From DASVEE01 sp036380735 (GTDB lineage: Bacteria > Acidobacteriota > Thermoanaerobaculia > Gp7-AA8), in NCBI GenBank assembly GCA_036380735.1, contig DASVEE010000034.1:1-64000 (forward strand): DNA of 64,000 bases, given 5' to 3'. The notes under the pieces are model-generated. The model worked only from the letters and a program-made list of their open reading frames with translations. It did no database searches and was not told the origin of the DNA. Both the position numbers and the translations under genes were made by a program. Within the stretch, counting starts at the first letter, position 1, and every line of letters starts with the position of its first letter. Below are positions 32,551 through 43,185 of this stretch, piece by piece.

Positions 32551-33261
32551 ATGACGTGGTTCGGGAACTTCTACCGCTCTGCCATCGGCAAGAAGGCGGT
32601 CATGGCGGTCACCGGCGTGATCCTCTTCGGCTTCGTCCTGATTCATATGCTGGGCAACCTCAAGGTCTATTTCCCCAAGCACGAAAGTGCCAAGGATCCG
32701 ACCGTGATGGTGTGGCCCCTCAATGAGTACGGCGCGTTTCTGCGCGAAGTCGGAGCGCCGCTGGTCCCGCATGAGAGTCTGCTCTGGGTCGCTCGCCTCA
32801 TCCTGCTCGCCGCCGTGGTCCTGCACATCTGGGCCGCGTACCAGGTGACGATGATGAGCCGCGCGGCGCGGCCGATCGCCTATCACGGCCGCCAGTTCGT
32901 GGAGGCGTCGTATGCCTCGCGGACGATGCGCTGGGGAGGGGTGATCCTCCTCCTCTTCATCATCTACCACATCCTCCACTTCACCACCGGACAGGCGCAC
33001 CCCGACTTCATCCACGGCGATCCGTACCACAACTTCGTCGTCGGCTTCAGGGTGTGGTGGGTGTCGGCGTTCTACATCCTCGCGAACCTCGCGCTCGGGC
33101 TGCACCTCTACCACGGTGTCTGGAGCATGTTCAATTCGCTCGGCCTGAACCACCCGAAGTTCAACGCGTGGAAGCGCACGTTCGCGACCGCGTTCGCGGT
33201 GATCATCACGGTCGGCAACGTCTCGTTTCCTCTCGCCGTCCTCATCGGAATTGTGAGGTAA
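32551..33261 (+). CDS. sdhC: Succinate dehydrogenase cytochrome b558 subunit
   Basis: A 236-residue membrane subunit with five predicted helices, the b558 type found with Bacillus-like and Chlamydia-like enzymes. Motifs: GKKAVMAVTGVILFGFVLIH, later HIWAAYQVT, IIYHILHFTTGQ and LHLYHGVWSMFNSLG, with the His residues that bind heme b. ATG 32551 has GAGGTGA 8 bases upstream; an earlier in-frame ATG at 32470 would add an unrelated Ser/Arg-rich tail. It anchors SdhA and SdhB to the inner membrane and passes electrons to quinone. Confidence 0.94.
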   Translation: MTWFGNFYRSAIGKKAVMAVTGVILFGFVLIHMLGNLKVYFPKHESAKDPTVMVWPLNEYGAFLREVGAPLVPHESLLWVARLILLAAVVLHIWAAYQVTMMSRAARPIAYHGRQFVEASYASRTMRWGGVILLLFIIYHILHFTTGQAHPDFIHGDPYHNFVVGFRVWWVSAFYILANLALGLHLYHGVWSMFNSLGLNHPKFNAWKRTFATAFAVIITVGNVSFPLAVLIGIVR

Positions 33262-33268
33262 GCCACCG

Positions 33269-35181
<1,913 letters not shown>

Positions 35182-35182
<1 letters not shown>

Positions 35183-35943
35183 TGGACCTGACACTGCACG
35201 TCTGGCGTCAAAAGTCGCGCGAAGCCAACGGCCGCTTCGTGACGTACAAGACCTCGATCTCTCCCGACGCTTCGTTCCTCGAGATGCTCGACGTCCTCAA
35301 CGAAGGGCTGATCGAGAAGGGCGAAGAGCCGGTCCACTTCGAGCACGACTGCCGCGAAGGCATCTGCGGCTCGTGCGGCATGATGATCAACGGCGTCGCG
35401 CACGGCCCGATGGCCGGCGCCGCCGCCTGCCAGTTGCACATGCGCCACTTCAAGGACGGCGACGAGGTCTGGATCGAGCCGTGGCGCGCCCGCTCGTTCC
35501 CGGTCATCAAGGACCTCATCGTCGACCGCAGCCCGCTCGACAAGATCATCCAGGCCGGCGGCTATATCTCGGTGAACACCGGCTCCGCGCCGGAGGCAAA
35601 CCAGCTCCTGATCCCCAAAACGGTCCAGGAGCACTCCATGGACGCCGCCGAGTGCATCCAGTGCGGCGCCTGCGTCGCGCAGTGCCCCAACGGCGCGGCC
35701 AACCTCTTCACCGGAGCCAAGATCGCGCACCTCGGCCTGCTGCCGCAGGGCCAGCCGGAGCGCTACGAGCGCGTCGTGAAGATGGTCCAGGTCATGGAGC
35801 ACTACTTCGGCAGCTGCACCATGTTCGGCGAGTGCGAAGCCGTGTGCCCCAAGGAGATCTCCATCAACGTGATCGCCCGCATGAACCGCGACTACATCGC
35901 CGCCAAGTTCAAAGGCGAAAAGGAACTGGCCGCGGCGGAGTAA
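35182..35943 (+). CDS. sdhB: Succinate dehydrogenase iron-sulfur subunit
   Basis: A 253-residue electron-transfer subunit. The [2Fe-2S] site is CREGICGSCGMMING with a later Cys in AAACQLHM. The [4Fe-4S] motif is CIQCGACVAQCPNG. The [3Fe-4S] cluster uses CTMFGECEAVCPKE and nearby Cys. It carries electrons from FAD in SdhA to the heme and quinone site in SdhC. The ATG overlaps the sdhA stop (TAATG). A 7-bp inverted repeat follows and may end transcription. Confidence 0.97.
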
Positions 35944-35947
35944 TTCG

Positions 35948-36046
35948 CCGGTTGTTGGTTGTCGGTTTTTGGTTTTCGGTGCTGCGCTGCACGGTGATGT
36001 CCGCCGCGCGCAGCACCAACAACCGACAACCAGAAACCAACAACCG
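35948..36046. repeat. GGTTKTY 7-bp inverted repeat element
   Basis: The left arm has 7-base units GGTTGTT, GGTTGTC, GGTTTTT, GGTTTTC, then GTGCTGCGC. The right arm 36009-36046 is its complement. The spacer of about 20 bases is GC-rich. It separates the converging sdhB and DUF4142 genes. A second copy of the family is at 56491-56575. Confidence 0.92.
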
Positions 36047-36049
36047 CAA

Positions 36050-36658
36050 TTACTGCAGCTTCGCGCTGATCTCCTGCGCCTGGGTCAGGTGCTGCTGCAA
36101 CAGCGGCAGGTTCTTGGTCGCGTAGGCGCGCAGGTCGACGTCCGTGAGGTTCGCGGTGGCGGCCTGGAACTCGGCGATCACCTTCTGGTGGTCGCTGACC
36201 ATGTGCTGCATGTAGGCCTTGTCGAACTCCGCGCCGGACAGAGACTGCAGGTGCTCCGCGCCCTTCTTCTGCTCGTCGGAGAGGGCCGTTCCCAGCGCCA
36301 GCCCCTTCGTCGTCACCAGCTGGATCAGCTCCGTGTTGCCCGCGGTGTGCTCGGTGACCATGCGCTGGGCGAACGCTTTGACGTCGGGGTTCGTGGCCTT
36401 CTGCAGGGCGAGGTTGCCCATCGTCACCTCCGCCATCCCCGCCTGACCGGCCTTCATGGCGAACTCCTTGTCGGGGCCCGGCATGTTCGACGTCGTACCG
36501 CCCGTCGCGGCGGTCGTGGTCACCGAGGCGGTGTCGGTTACGGTGCCGCCGTCCGCCGCCGTCGTGGAGACCTGGGTGTTCTCCTCCACGCCTTCATTGG
36601 CCCGCTTACAGGCCGAGATCGCAACAACGAGCAGCAGAACGTAGATCTTCAGCTTCAT
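36050..36658 (-). CDS. DUF4142 lipoprotein
   Basis: A 202-residue lipoprotein (lipobox AISACKR). A Thr-rich linker (residues about 25-55) precedes the DUF4142 helical domain: KEFAMKAGQAGMAEVTMGN, NPDVKAFAQRMVTEHTAGN, and FDKAYMQHMVSDHQKVIAEF. The His-rich helices recall ferritin-like four-helix bundles, but metal binding is unproven. Members are periplasmic proteins of unknown role. ATG 36658 starts the signal; a longer frame upstream has none. Confidence 0.88.
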   Translation of the reverse strand: MKLKIYVLLLVVAISACKRANEGVEENTQVSTTAADGGTVTDTASVTTTAATGGTTSNMPGPDKEFAMKAGQAGMAEVTMGNLALQKATNPDVKAFAQRMVTEHTAGNTELIQLVTTKGLALGTALSDEQKKGAEHLQSLSGAEFDKAYMQHMVSDHQKVIAEFQAATANLTDVDLRAYATKNLPLLQQHLTQAQEISAKLQ

Positions 36659-36681
36659 GCAAGCAGGTTCGTGCAGGAAGC

Positions 36682-36720
36682 AGTCCAATGAGTCCTGTCG
36701 TCCTACCGTCCCATCGTCTC
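36682..36720. repeat. Degenerate 9-bp repeat, right arm only
   Basis: Units AGTCCAATG, AGTCCTGTC, GTCCTACC and GTCCCATCG are recognisable but decayed. It lies between two leftward genes. Confidence 0.6.
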
Positions 36721-36727
36721 CCTGCCG

Positions 36728-37894
36728 CTAGAGCAGGGTCGGCAGAATTGCCGCCAGCCGTTCGTACTCTTCGATCGTGTTGTGCAGGTGCGCGGAAATA
36801 CGCAGCACCCGCTTCGGCGGGTTCGGCCAAGGCACGACCGGCACCTCGATGTGGTGGTCGAAGAAGAGCGCGTCCTGCAGCGCGTCGCCGTACAGCGACG
36901 GCGCGGTCAGCGCACTGCCGTCGGGCAGCGGGATCGCCGCCATCGCGCCGAGCATGCTGTTCGGCGCCGGGCGCTCGATGCCGAGCTGTGCGAGGATCAG
37001 ATCGCGTCCGCGCAGCGCCAGCTCGCGGTTCACGCGCATGATCGCCGACCAGCCGCCGTCGACGAGCGAGCCGACGTAGCGGAGCGCGTCGGGGCTGGCC
37101 AGCCACGCGCTCGGATCGAACGTGCCGGTCCAGTCGAACTCGAGATGGAAGCGCGAGCGGTCGCTGCGCGTCGCGCTGGCGCCGTGGCTGATCGAGACCG
37201 GGCGGATCGATGCGCGCCGGTTCTTCCGCACGTACAGGAACGCGGCGCCCTTCGGCGCGCAGACCCATTTGTGCAGATTCCCGGTGTAGTAGGCGGCGCC
37301 GAGCGCCTGAAGATCGAGAGGCAGAAAGCCGGGCGCATGGGCGCCATCGATCAGCACGTCGATCCCTTTTTCGCCCAGCTTCTGCACGAGCTCCTCGACC
37401 GGAAAGATCAGCGCGGTCTGGCTGGTGACATGGTCGATGAGGAGGAGCCGCGTGCGCTCCGTGACCCTGGCCATGATGCGCTCGACGATCTCCTCGGCGC
37501 TGGCGATGGGGAAGGGGATCTCGACCACGACCACTTTGGCGCCGGCGACGCCGGCGACGTACTCGAGCGCGTTACGGCTGGCGCCGTACTCGTGGTCGGT
37601 GACGAGCAGCTCGTCGTGTTTGTCGAGATCGAGCGAGCGGAGGACGGCGTTCACGCCCGCCGTGGCGTTGGGGACGAACGCGAGCCCCTCCGGTTCCGCG
37701 TTCAGAAAACGCGCGACGTCGTCACGCGCCTCGTCGAGCAGCGCTTCCAGCTCGCGCACGAAGAAGCGGACCGGCTCGTTCTCCATCCGGTGCCGGTATT
37801 CGTCCTGCTTCGCCAGGACGTGCTTCGGCGTGGCGCCGAAGGAACCGTGGTTCAGAAACGAAACGTGCGGGTCGAGGAGCCAGTGCTGTTTCAC
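36728..37894 (-). CDS. Class V PLP-dependent aminotransferase-like enzyme
   Basis: A 388-residue PLP enzyme resembling isopenicillin N epimerase and cysteine desulfurase-like proteins. It starts VSFLNHGSFGATPKHVL. The cofactor-phosphate region is VPNATAGVNAVLRSL, the Asp pairing with the pyridine ring is in VLIDGAHAPG, and the Schiff-base Lys is in YYTGNLHKWVCAPKG. Cytoplasmic. The substrate is not predictable; epimerase or lyase activity is as likely as transamination. It is followed on the same strand by another PLP enzyme gene 28 bases upstream, so the two may work together. Confidence 0.88.
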   Translation of the reverse strand: MKQHWLLDPHVSFLNHGSFGATPKHVLAKQDEYRHRMENEPVRFFVRELEALLDEARDDVARFLNAEPEGLAFVPNATAGVNAVLRSLDLDKHDELLVTDHEYGASRNALEYVAGVAGAKVVVVEIPFPIASAEEIVERIMARVTERTRLLLIDHVTSQTALIFPVEELVQKLGEKGIDVLIDGAHAPGFLPLDLQALGAAYYTGNLHKWVCAPKGAAFLYVRKNRRASIRPVSISHGASATRSDRSRFHLEFDWTGTFDPSAWLASPDALRYVGSLVDGGWSAIMRVNRELALRGRDLILAQLGIERPAPNSMLGAMAAIPLPDGSALTAPSLYGDALQDALFFDHHIEVPVVPWPNPPKRVLRISAHLHNTIEEYERLAAILPTLL

Positions 37895-37922
37895 GCCGCC
37901 ATGGTAATGGGACCGATGAAAC

Positions 37923-39038
37923 TTACGCGCCGTGCCAGATTTCCTCGGTGATGCGCCGAATCCCTTCGGCGAACGTGTCTTCCGGTGTCAACAGCGACAC
38001 CACCACGTATCCCTCGGTGGCAAAGTCGAAAAAGTAACCCGGGTGCACCACCACGCCGCGGTCGAGCAGCTCCAGCGCGAGCTCCTCGTCGGAACGTGTG
38101 CGCGGCACGCGGATCACCGCGGACCAGCCTCCTTCCACCGGCAGCACGCGCGTCGACGGCAGCTCCGCGAATGCGGCGCGCAGCGAAGCCAGATTCGTTC
38201 GCGTTCGGGCAGAGATCAGGCCGCGGATGCGCGGCGCCAGCTCCAGCAGTGTGGGCAGCGCGACCTGCACCGGCGTCGACACGGAGAGAAAGTTGTCGGC
38301 GATCAACTCCAGCGCCGCCAGCGCTTCGCGCCGCCCCGGCCCGCTCACGCGAATCCACCCCAGCTTCAGGTGCGGCAGCCCCGCCGCTTTCGACAGACCG
38401 CCGAGCGTGAACGTGAGGACGTCGTCGCGCACGAAAGTCGTCCCGCTGCCTTCCAGCGCATAGTCGAGGAACACCTCGTCCGAGATGATCGGGACGCCGC
38501 GCGACGCGAGCGAGTCCTGCTCCGCGGGCGTGACGAAGGAGCCGGTCGGGTTGTTCGGGTTCACCACCATGATCGCCTTCGTCGCCGCATCGACGGGCAC
38601 GTTGTGCAGCTCCCAGCGGCGGTGAAACTCCAACGGAAACGTGCGTAGCTGCACCAGCTCCAGCGAGGCGAGGTGCTCCAGCAGCGGATACGACGGCGTC
38701 GCCGTCAGCACTACGTCACCCGGATCGGTCAGGAGCTTGAAGAGGAAGGAGTACGCCTCGCTCGTCGAGGCCGTGAGCATCAGCTCGTCGACGGGACAGC
38801 GCAGATACGCCGCAACCGCCTCACGCGCCGAGCGGATCCCCAGCGGTTCGGGATCATACGAGGCGTGCGCCCCGCGCGCGAGTGCCTCGGCGATTTCCTC
38901 CAGCGGGTAGGGGAGCCCGGCACGCGTCGGGTTGGATTCCGTCAGGTCGAGAATTTCCAGGCCTTGGGCGCGCCGCGCCTCACGCGCCAGCGTCAGGCGA
39001 TTGGTGGCCGCGTTCCAGTGACCGCGCGTGGAGAACAC
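37923..39038 (-). CDS. Class I/II PLP-dependent aminotransferase
   Basis: A 371-residue aminotransferase starting at GTG. The N-terminal arm LDLTESNPTRAGLPYP is followed by the large domain with TASTSEAYSFLFKLL and VVNPNNPTGSFV. Asp and Tyr pairs are in PIISDEVFLDYAL, and the PLP Lys is in LGGLSKAAGLPHLKLGWI. A C-terminal small domain with RVPRTRSDEELALELL follows. It resembles aspartate or aromatic aminotransferase-like proteins; the amino acid is not certain. Confidence 0.9.
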   Translation of the reverse strand: MFSTRGHWNAATNRLTLAREARRAQGLEILDLTESNPTRAGLPYPLEEIAEALARGAHASYDPEPLGIRSAREAVAAYLRCPVDELMLTASTSEAYSFLFKLLTDPGDVVLTATPSYPLLEHLASLELVQLRTFPLEFHRRWELHNVPVDAATKAIMVVNPNNPTGSFVTPAEQDSLASRGVPIISDEVFLDYALEGSGTTFVRDDVLTFTLGGLSKAAGLPHLKLGWIRVSGPGRREALAALELIADNFLSVSTPVQVALPTLLELAPRIRGLISARTRTNLASLRAAFAELPSTRVLPVEGGWSAVIRVPRTRSDEELALELLDRGVVVHPGYFFDFATEGYVVVSLLTPEDTFAEGIRRITEEIWHGA

Positions 39039-39043
39039 CGCGG

Positions 39044-39157
39044 CACGATAGGACAGATGGGACGAATAGGACAGATGGGACGGATAGGACTGACTCAGCG
39101 CAGCGCAGCTCCCATGAGTCCTATAGGTCCTATTCGTCCTATAGGTCCTATCGGTCC
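39044..39157. repeat. 9-bp inverted repeat element
   Basis: Left arm 39044-39090 (CACGATAGGACAGATGGG onward) and right arm 39110-39157 (GAGTCCTATAGGTCC onward, ending CCTATCGGTCCCC) with a 19-base spacer. It lies between two leftward genes. Confidence 0.9.
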
Positions 39158-39164
39158 CCGCCGA

Positions 39165-40169
39165 TCAATTCGCGCAAAGCTGCGCGAAGCCCTGTTCCAG
39201 CTCTGCCTTGTGCTTGGCCGGCACGCTGTCCACCGCGGAGCGGAACGTCGTCCGTGCATCGGAACAGTTTCCCTTCGCCGCCTGGATGCGCGCCAGCGTG
39301 TCGAGCCGCGTCCAGCCGTCGGGTGCCGGGGAGGCTACGGCCGCGCGGGCCAGCACCTCCGCTTCGTCGAGGCGTTTCTCCTCGTAGAGCATCCAGGCGA
39401 GGTTGTTCAGCGCATCCGCCGCATCCGCCTTCACGGCCAGCGCCTTGCGATATGCCTCCTCGGCTGCCGGACGGCGTCCGAGACGCTGCTCCGTGTTACC
39501 GAGGTTGGTCCAGGCGATGACGGAGTCGGGGTGTTGCTCGAGGATGGAGCGGTAGGCGTCGGCGGCCAGCGCGAACTTGCCGGCTTCTTCGAGCGCCACC
39601 GCCGCGCGCAGCGAATCGGTGAGTGCATCTTTCGGGCGGATGAGGACGGCCGTATGGGCGCCGCCTTCCCACGCCTTCTCGACGCGGGGGAACTTCACCC
39701 AGCGCGCTTTCCCGTCGCCGAACTGGGTGCGGTAGAGCTTGCGCTCCGGGTCGTAGCCGTCGACGACGATGTAGTGGAAGAAGTCGAGGCTCTTGCCGGG
39801 GTAGTCGATCACCTGCAGCATCAGGATCACGGGGCGATCGGCCGTCACTTCGTCGCGCACCAGCGCTTCGTTGCCGGTGACGAGGCGGGCGTCGAAGCCC
39901 TGCTGCCGTGCGGCGAGGACCAGATCGATCGACATCACGCCGCCGCGCGTCTTGCGCAGCTTCGCATCCCATTCTTCCATCGTCGTCTTGTCGCCGTAGC
40001 GCTGCAGGACGGCGGTGAGGGAGCCGGGGCCGCACGATTTGATGTCCCACTTCTGCATCGGGACGTCGGGGATGACCGTCGCGGCGTTGGAAGTCTGGCG
40101 CGAATTGGGCGTCCAGTAGACGCACGAGGTGCAGAGGAGGAGCGAAGCGGCGAGCGCGAGTTTTTTCAT
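39165..40169 (-). CDS. C39-like cysteine peptidase lipoprotein with TPR (PA2778-like)
   Basis: A 334-residue lipoprotein (lipobox LLCTSCVY). The papain-like C39 fold is indicated by KSCGPGSLTAVLQRYG (catalytic Cys) and DFFHYIVVDGYD (His and Asp). From residue about 185, tetratricopeptide units follow: AGKFALAADAYRSILEQHPD, AWTNLGNTEQRLGRRPAAEE, and NNLAWMLYEEKRLDEAEVL. This combination matches PA2778-family proteins, and the gene upstream encodes a PA2779-like protein, as in Pseudomonas. The function of the pair is not established. Confidence 0.83.
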   Translation of the reverse strand: MKKLALAASLLLCTSCVYWTPNSRQTSNAATVIPDVPMQKWDIKSCGPGSLTAVLQRYGDKTTMEEWDAKLRKTRGGVMSIDLVLAARQQGFDARLVTGNEALVRDEVTADRPVILMLQVIDYPGKSLDFFHYIVVDGYDPERKLYRTQFGDGKARWVKFPRVEKAWEGGAHTAVLIRPKDALTDSLRAAVALEEAGKFALAADAYRSILEQHPDSVIAWTNLGNTEQRLGRRPAAEEAYRKALAVKADAADALNNLAWMLYEEKRLDEAEVLARAAVASPAPDGWTRLDTLARIQAAKGNCSDARTTFRSAVDSVPAKHKAELEQGFAQLCAN

Positions 40170-40224
40170 GCGTTCCGAGAAAAAGGATCGGGCGAGTCCC
40201 CCGAGGACCCGCCCGAACGGTACA

Positions 40225-40581
40225 TCAGGAGAGGGCGATGATCAGCACGAGCGCGGCGACCGCGCCGATGAGAATCCAGATCCACTCCTGACGGGTGAGA
40301 CCCGCGGCCTGGAGCTGATCGAGATTCTGCGAGAGCTGCTGAAGGTCCTGGTCGGACAGATCAGCAAGACGCTGATTGACCTCTTCCTGGGTGAAGCCGT
40401 GCTGTGCGAGCACTTTGGCGACTTCTTCCTGCGCCGCGACGTTGCGGATGCTGGAGAGATCGGCCTCACGGGAGTCGAGGCTTTGCAGATCGGCCGTCTT
40501 GGACGGTACCGGACCGGCGAAGGCGGGGACGGAGAGAATTACGAGAGCGAGTACGAACAGAATCGAGAGACGTTTGGACAC
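40225..40581 (-). CDS. PA2779-like small exported membrane protein
   Basis: A 118-residue protein starting at GTG with AGGAGG 5 bases upstream. Signal or first helix LSILFVLALVILSVPAFA, then the characteristic DLQSLDSREADLSSIRN and VLAQHGFTQEEVNQRLADL. A C-terminal membrane helix WIWILIGAVAALVLIIAL follows. It lies 55 bases before the PA2778-like peptidase gene on the same strand. The peptidase might process or bind this protein (inference). Confidence 0.85.
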   Translation of the reverse strand: MSKRLSILFVLALVILSVPAFAGPVPSKTADLQSLDSREADLSSIRNVAAQEEVAKVLAQHGFTQEEVNQRLADLSDQDLQQLSQNLDQLQAAGLTRQEWIWILIGAVAALVLIIALS

Positions 40582-40712
40582 GACAACCTCCTTTTCCCTT
40601 TGCCCTGGCGTGCAGCCCCGCTCGGGCAGGACTGCCAGCCTTTTGGGTTCGGTTGGTCGCAGGGAGCAAAGAACGCGCCCGGTGGTAGGGGAAGGGTGGC
40701 GCCTGTGGCGGC

Positions 40713-40851
40713 AACAGGACGAATAGAACCTACAGGACGGATAGGACAACACCACCGCAGCCGCCCGCCCACCGACAACGCCGCCACTGGCTCGGGTGGG
40801 TGGCTGCCGTGGTTCTGTCCTATCCGTCCTATAGGTCCTATTCGTCCTATT
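40713..40851. repeat. 9-bp inverted repeat element with palindromic spacer
   Basis: Left arm 40713-40749 (AACAGGACGAATAGAACC onward) and right arm 40815-40851. The spacer ends also pair: ACCACCGCAGCCGCCC near 40751 against GGGTGGCTGCCGTGGT near 40799. It occupies the 349-base divergent region between the PA2779-like and rel genes. Confidence 0.88.
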
Positions 40852-40912
40852 GCACCCACAGACGCCACAGCCCCAGCCCCGCCCCTGGAACGCCCCGCCC
40901 CCGCCCCGGCGT

Positions 40913-40918
40913 TATACT
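40913..40918 (+). promoter_or_regulatory. -10-like box of rel
   Basis: TATACT ends 12 bases before the ATG at 40931. There is no Shine-Dalgarno, so the mRNA leader is probably only a few bases. Confidence 0.45.
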
Positions 40919-40930
40919 CGCCGCCCCGCG

Positions 40931-43099
40931 ATGATCCGCTTCGAAGACATCCTCGACAAGGTCGAAACCTACAAGCCGGACTTTGACGAAGAGCTCCTGC
41001 AGCGGGCCTACATCTTCTCGGCCCGCGAGCATCGCGGGCAGGTCCGCAGCTCCGGCGAGCCGTACCTCGTCCACCCCCTCAACGTCGCCTACATCCTGGC
41101 CGACATGCGGCTCGACGAGACCTCCATCGCCGTCGGCCTCCTCCACGACGTCATCGAGGACACCCTCACGACCAAGGAGACGCTGCACGAGGTCTTCGGC
41201 GCAGAAGTCGCCGAGCTCGTCGACGGCCTGACCAAGATCTCCCGCTACGCCTACGTCTCCAAGGAAGAGCAGCAGGCCGAGACGTTCCGCAAGATGCTGC
41301 TGGCGATGGTGTCGGACCTTCGCGTCGTCCTCGTCAAGCTCGCCGACCGCCTCCACAACATGCGCACCCTCCAGTTCCTCCCGGAGGAGAAGCGCCTCTC
41401 CGTGGCCAAGGAGACGATGGAGATCTACGCCCCCATCGCCAACCGCCTCGGCATGGGACGCATCAAGGCGGAGCTCGAGGACCTCTCGTTCAGCCACCTC
41501 CATCAGCGCGAGTGGGAAGAGCTCGACAAGTCGATGAAGGCGAAGCTGTCGGTGTCGGGCGACATCGTCGATCGCATCAAGGCCACGCTCCAGCAGAAGC
41601 TCAAAGAGAACGAGATCGAAGGGGAAGTCACGGGGCGGGTCAAGTCGATGTACTCGATCTTCTCCAAGATGCGCCGGCAGGAGCTCGACATCGGTCAGCT
41701 CTACGATTACCTCGCCTTCCGCATCACCACCCCCAGCGTCAAAGACTGCTACGCCGCCCTCGGCATCATTCACCAGATGTGGCGCCCCGTCCCCGGACGG
41801 ATCAAGGACTACATCGCGATGCCGAAGCCGAACTTCTACCAGTCGCTGCATACGACGGTCGTCGCCGAGAAGGGGCAGCCCTTCGAGGTGCAGATCCGCA
41901 CGCGCGAGATGGACCTCATCGCCGAGCAGGGGATCGCCGCGCACTGGAAGTACAAGGAAGGGCGCGTCGGCGCGCATCCCGACGACACCAACTTCCTCTG
42001 GCTGCGGCAGCTCGTCGAGTGGCAGCACGAGATCAAGGACCCGCGGGTTTTCATGAACTCGCTGAAGATCGATCTCTACCCCGACGAGGTCTACACCTTC
42101 ACGCCGAAGGGCGACGTCTTCGCGTTTCCGCGCGGGGCGACGCCGCTCGACTTCGCGTTCCGCATCCATACCGACGTCGGCAGCCATTGCGTCGGCGCGC
42201 GCGTGAACGGGAAGCTCGTGCCGCTGCGCACGCCGCTCAAGAACGGCGACATCGTCGAGGTGCTCACCGGCCCCGCGCAGACGCCCAGCCGCGAGTGGCT
42301 GAACATGGTCACCACCTCGCGCGCGCGGCACAAGATCCGGCACTGGCTGAACACGGAGCAGAAGCATCGCTCCATCGAGCTGGGGAAGAAGCTGATCGAG
42401 CGCGAGGCGAAGCGCTACAAGGTGCAGTGGCGCAAGCTCGTCGCCGAGAACGCCCTCGACGGCGTGCTCACCGAGAACGGCCTCGCGCGCATCGACGACC
42501 TCTACGCCGACGTCGGCTACGGCAAGATCTCGGCGCGCTCGATCGTCGAGCGCTTCGTCACCGACGAGCAGAAGGCCGACAGCCCGGGCGTCATCCAGCA
42601 GGCCGTCCGCAAGATCTTCCCCTTCGCCTCCTCCAGCGCCGCGACCATCAAGGTCAAAGGCTACGACGACCTCCTGACGTATCTCGCCAAGTGCTGCAAT
42701 CCGCTTCCCGGCGAGCCGATCGTCGGCTACGTCACCCGCGGCAAGGGCGTGGCGGTACACAGCCGCAACTGTCCGAACGTGCGCAACCTGATGTTCAACC
42801 CCGATCGCGAGATCGCCGTCGAATGGGCCGAGCAGCGCTCCGCCGCGTTCCACGTCGAGCTGGAGATCGTCATGGAAGACCGGCAGGGGATCCTCGCCAA
42901 GGCCATCTCCACCATCTCCAACCTCAAGACGAACATCCGCCAGATGGAGAGCCGCGTCCACGAGGGGAAGGCCACGACGGAGCTGGTCATCGAGATCGCC
43001 GATCTGAAGCACCTCGAGAAGGTAATCCGCTCTCTGACCGGCCTCGACGGCGTGCTGCGCGTCGACCGCAAGTACAACATCCGGCACGCCACCGCCTGA
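40931..43099 (+). CDS. rel: Bifunctional (p)ppGpp synthetase/hydrolase
   Basis: A 722-residue Rel/SpoT protein controlling the stringent response. The hydrolase HD domain is intact: REHRGQVRSSGEPYLVHPL and GLLHDVIEDT. The synthetase domain has GRIKDYIAMPKPNFYQSLH, with the RxKD motif of bifunctional enzymes rather than the ExDD of RelA. TGS (YTFTPKGDVFAFPRGATPLD), a zinc-finger-like region (AKCCNPLPGEPIVGYV) and a C-terminal ACT domain (VELEIVMEDRQGILAKA) follow. The upstream frame runs through the repeat element, so ATG 40931 is the first credible start. Confidence 0.97.
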   Translation: MIRFEDILDKVETYKPDFDEELLQRAYIFSAREHRGQVRSSGEPYLVHPLNVAYILADMRLDETSIAVGLLHDVIEDTLTTKETLHEVFGAEVAELVDGLTKISRYAYVSKEEQQAETFRKMLLAMVSDLRVVLVKLADRLHNMRTLQFLPEEKRLSVAKETMEIYAPIANRLGMGRIKAELEDLSFSHLHQREWEELDKSMKAKLSVSGDIVDRIKATLQQKLKENEIEGEVTGRVKSMYSIFSKMRRQELDIGQLYDYLAFRITTPSVKDCYAALGIIHQMWRPVPGRIKDYIAMPKPNFYQSLHTTVVAEKGQPFEVQIRTREMDLIAEQGIAAHWKYKEGRVGAHPDDTNFLWLRQLVEWQHEIKDPRVFMNSLKIDLYPDEVYTFTPKGDVFAFPRGATPLDFAFRIHTDVGSHCVGARVNGKLVPLRTPLKNGDIVEVLTGPAQTPSREWLNMVTTSRARHKIRHWLNTEQKHRSIELGKKLIEREAKRYKVQWRKLVAENALDGVLTENGLARIDDLYADVGYGKISARSIVERFVTDEQKADSPGVIQQAVRKIFPFASSSAATIKVKGYDDLLTYLAKCCNPLPGEPIVGYVTRGKGVAVHSRNCPNVRNLMFNPDREIAVEWAEQRSAAFHVELEIVMEDRQGILAKAISTISNLKTNIRQMESRVHEGKATTELVIEIADLKHLEKVIRSLTGLDGVLRVDRKYNIRHATA

Positions 43100-43185
43100 G
43101 CATTCGCTGCCCGCTGTGGCCGCAGCACTTGACGTCGCCATGATATTTGCATGAGCTTCTCCCCCGGTTAGGAGAATGCCGACGC

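Noticed and set aside
40847..43141. 764-codon minus-strand frame opposite rel
   Set aside because: Shadow of a clear Rel/SpoT gene with no recognisable domain.
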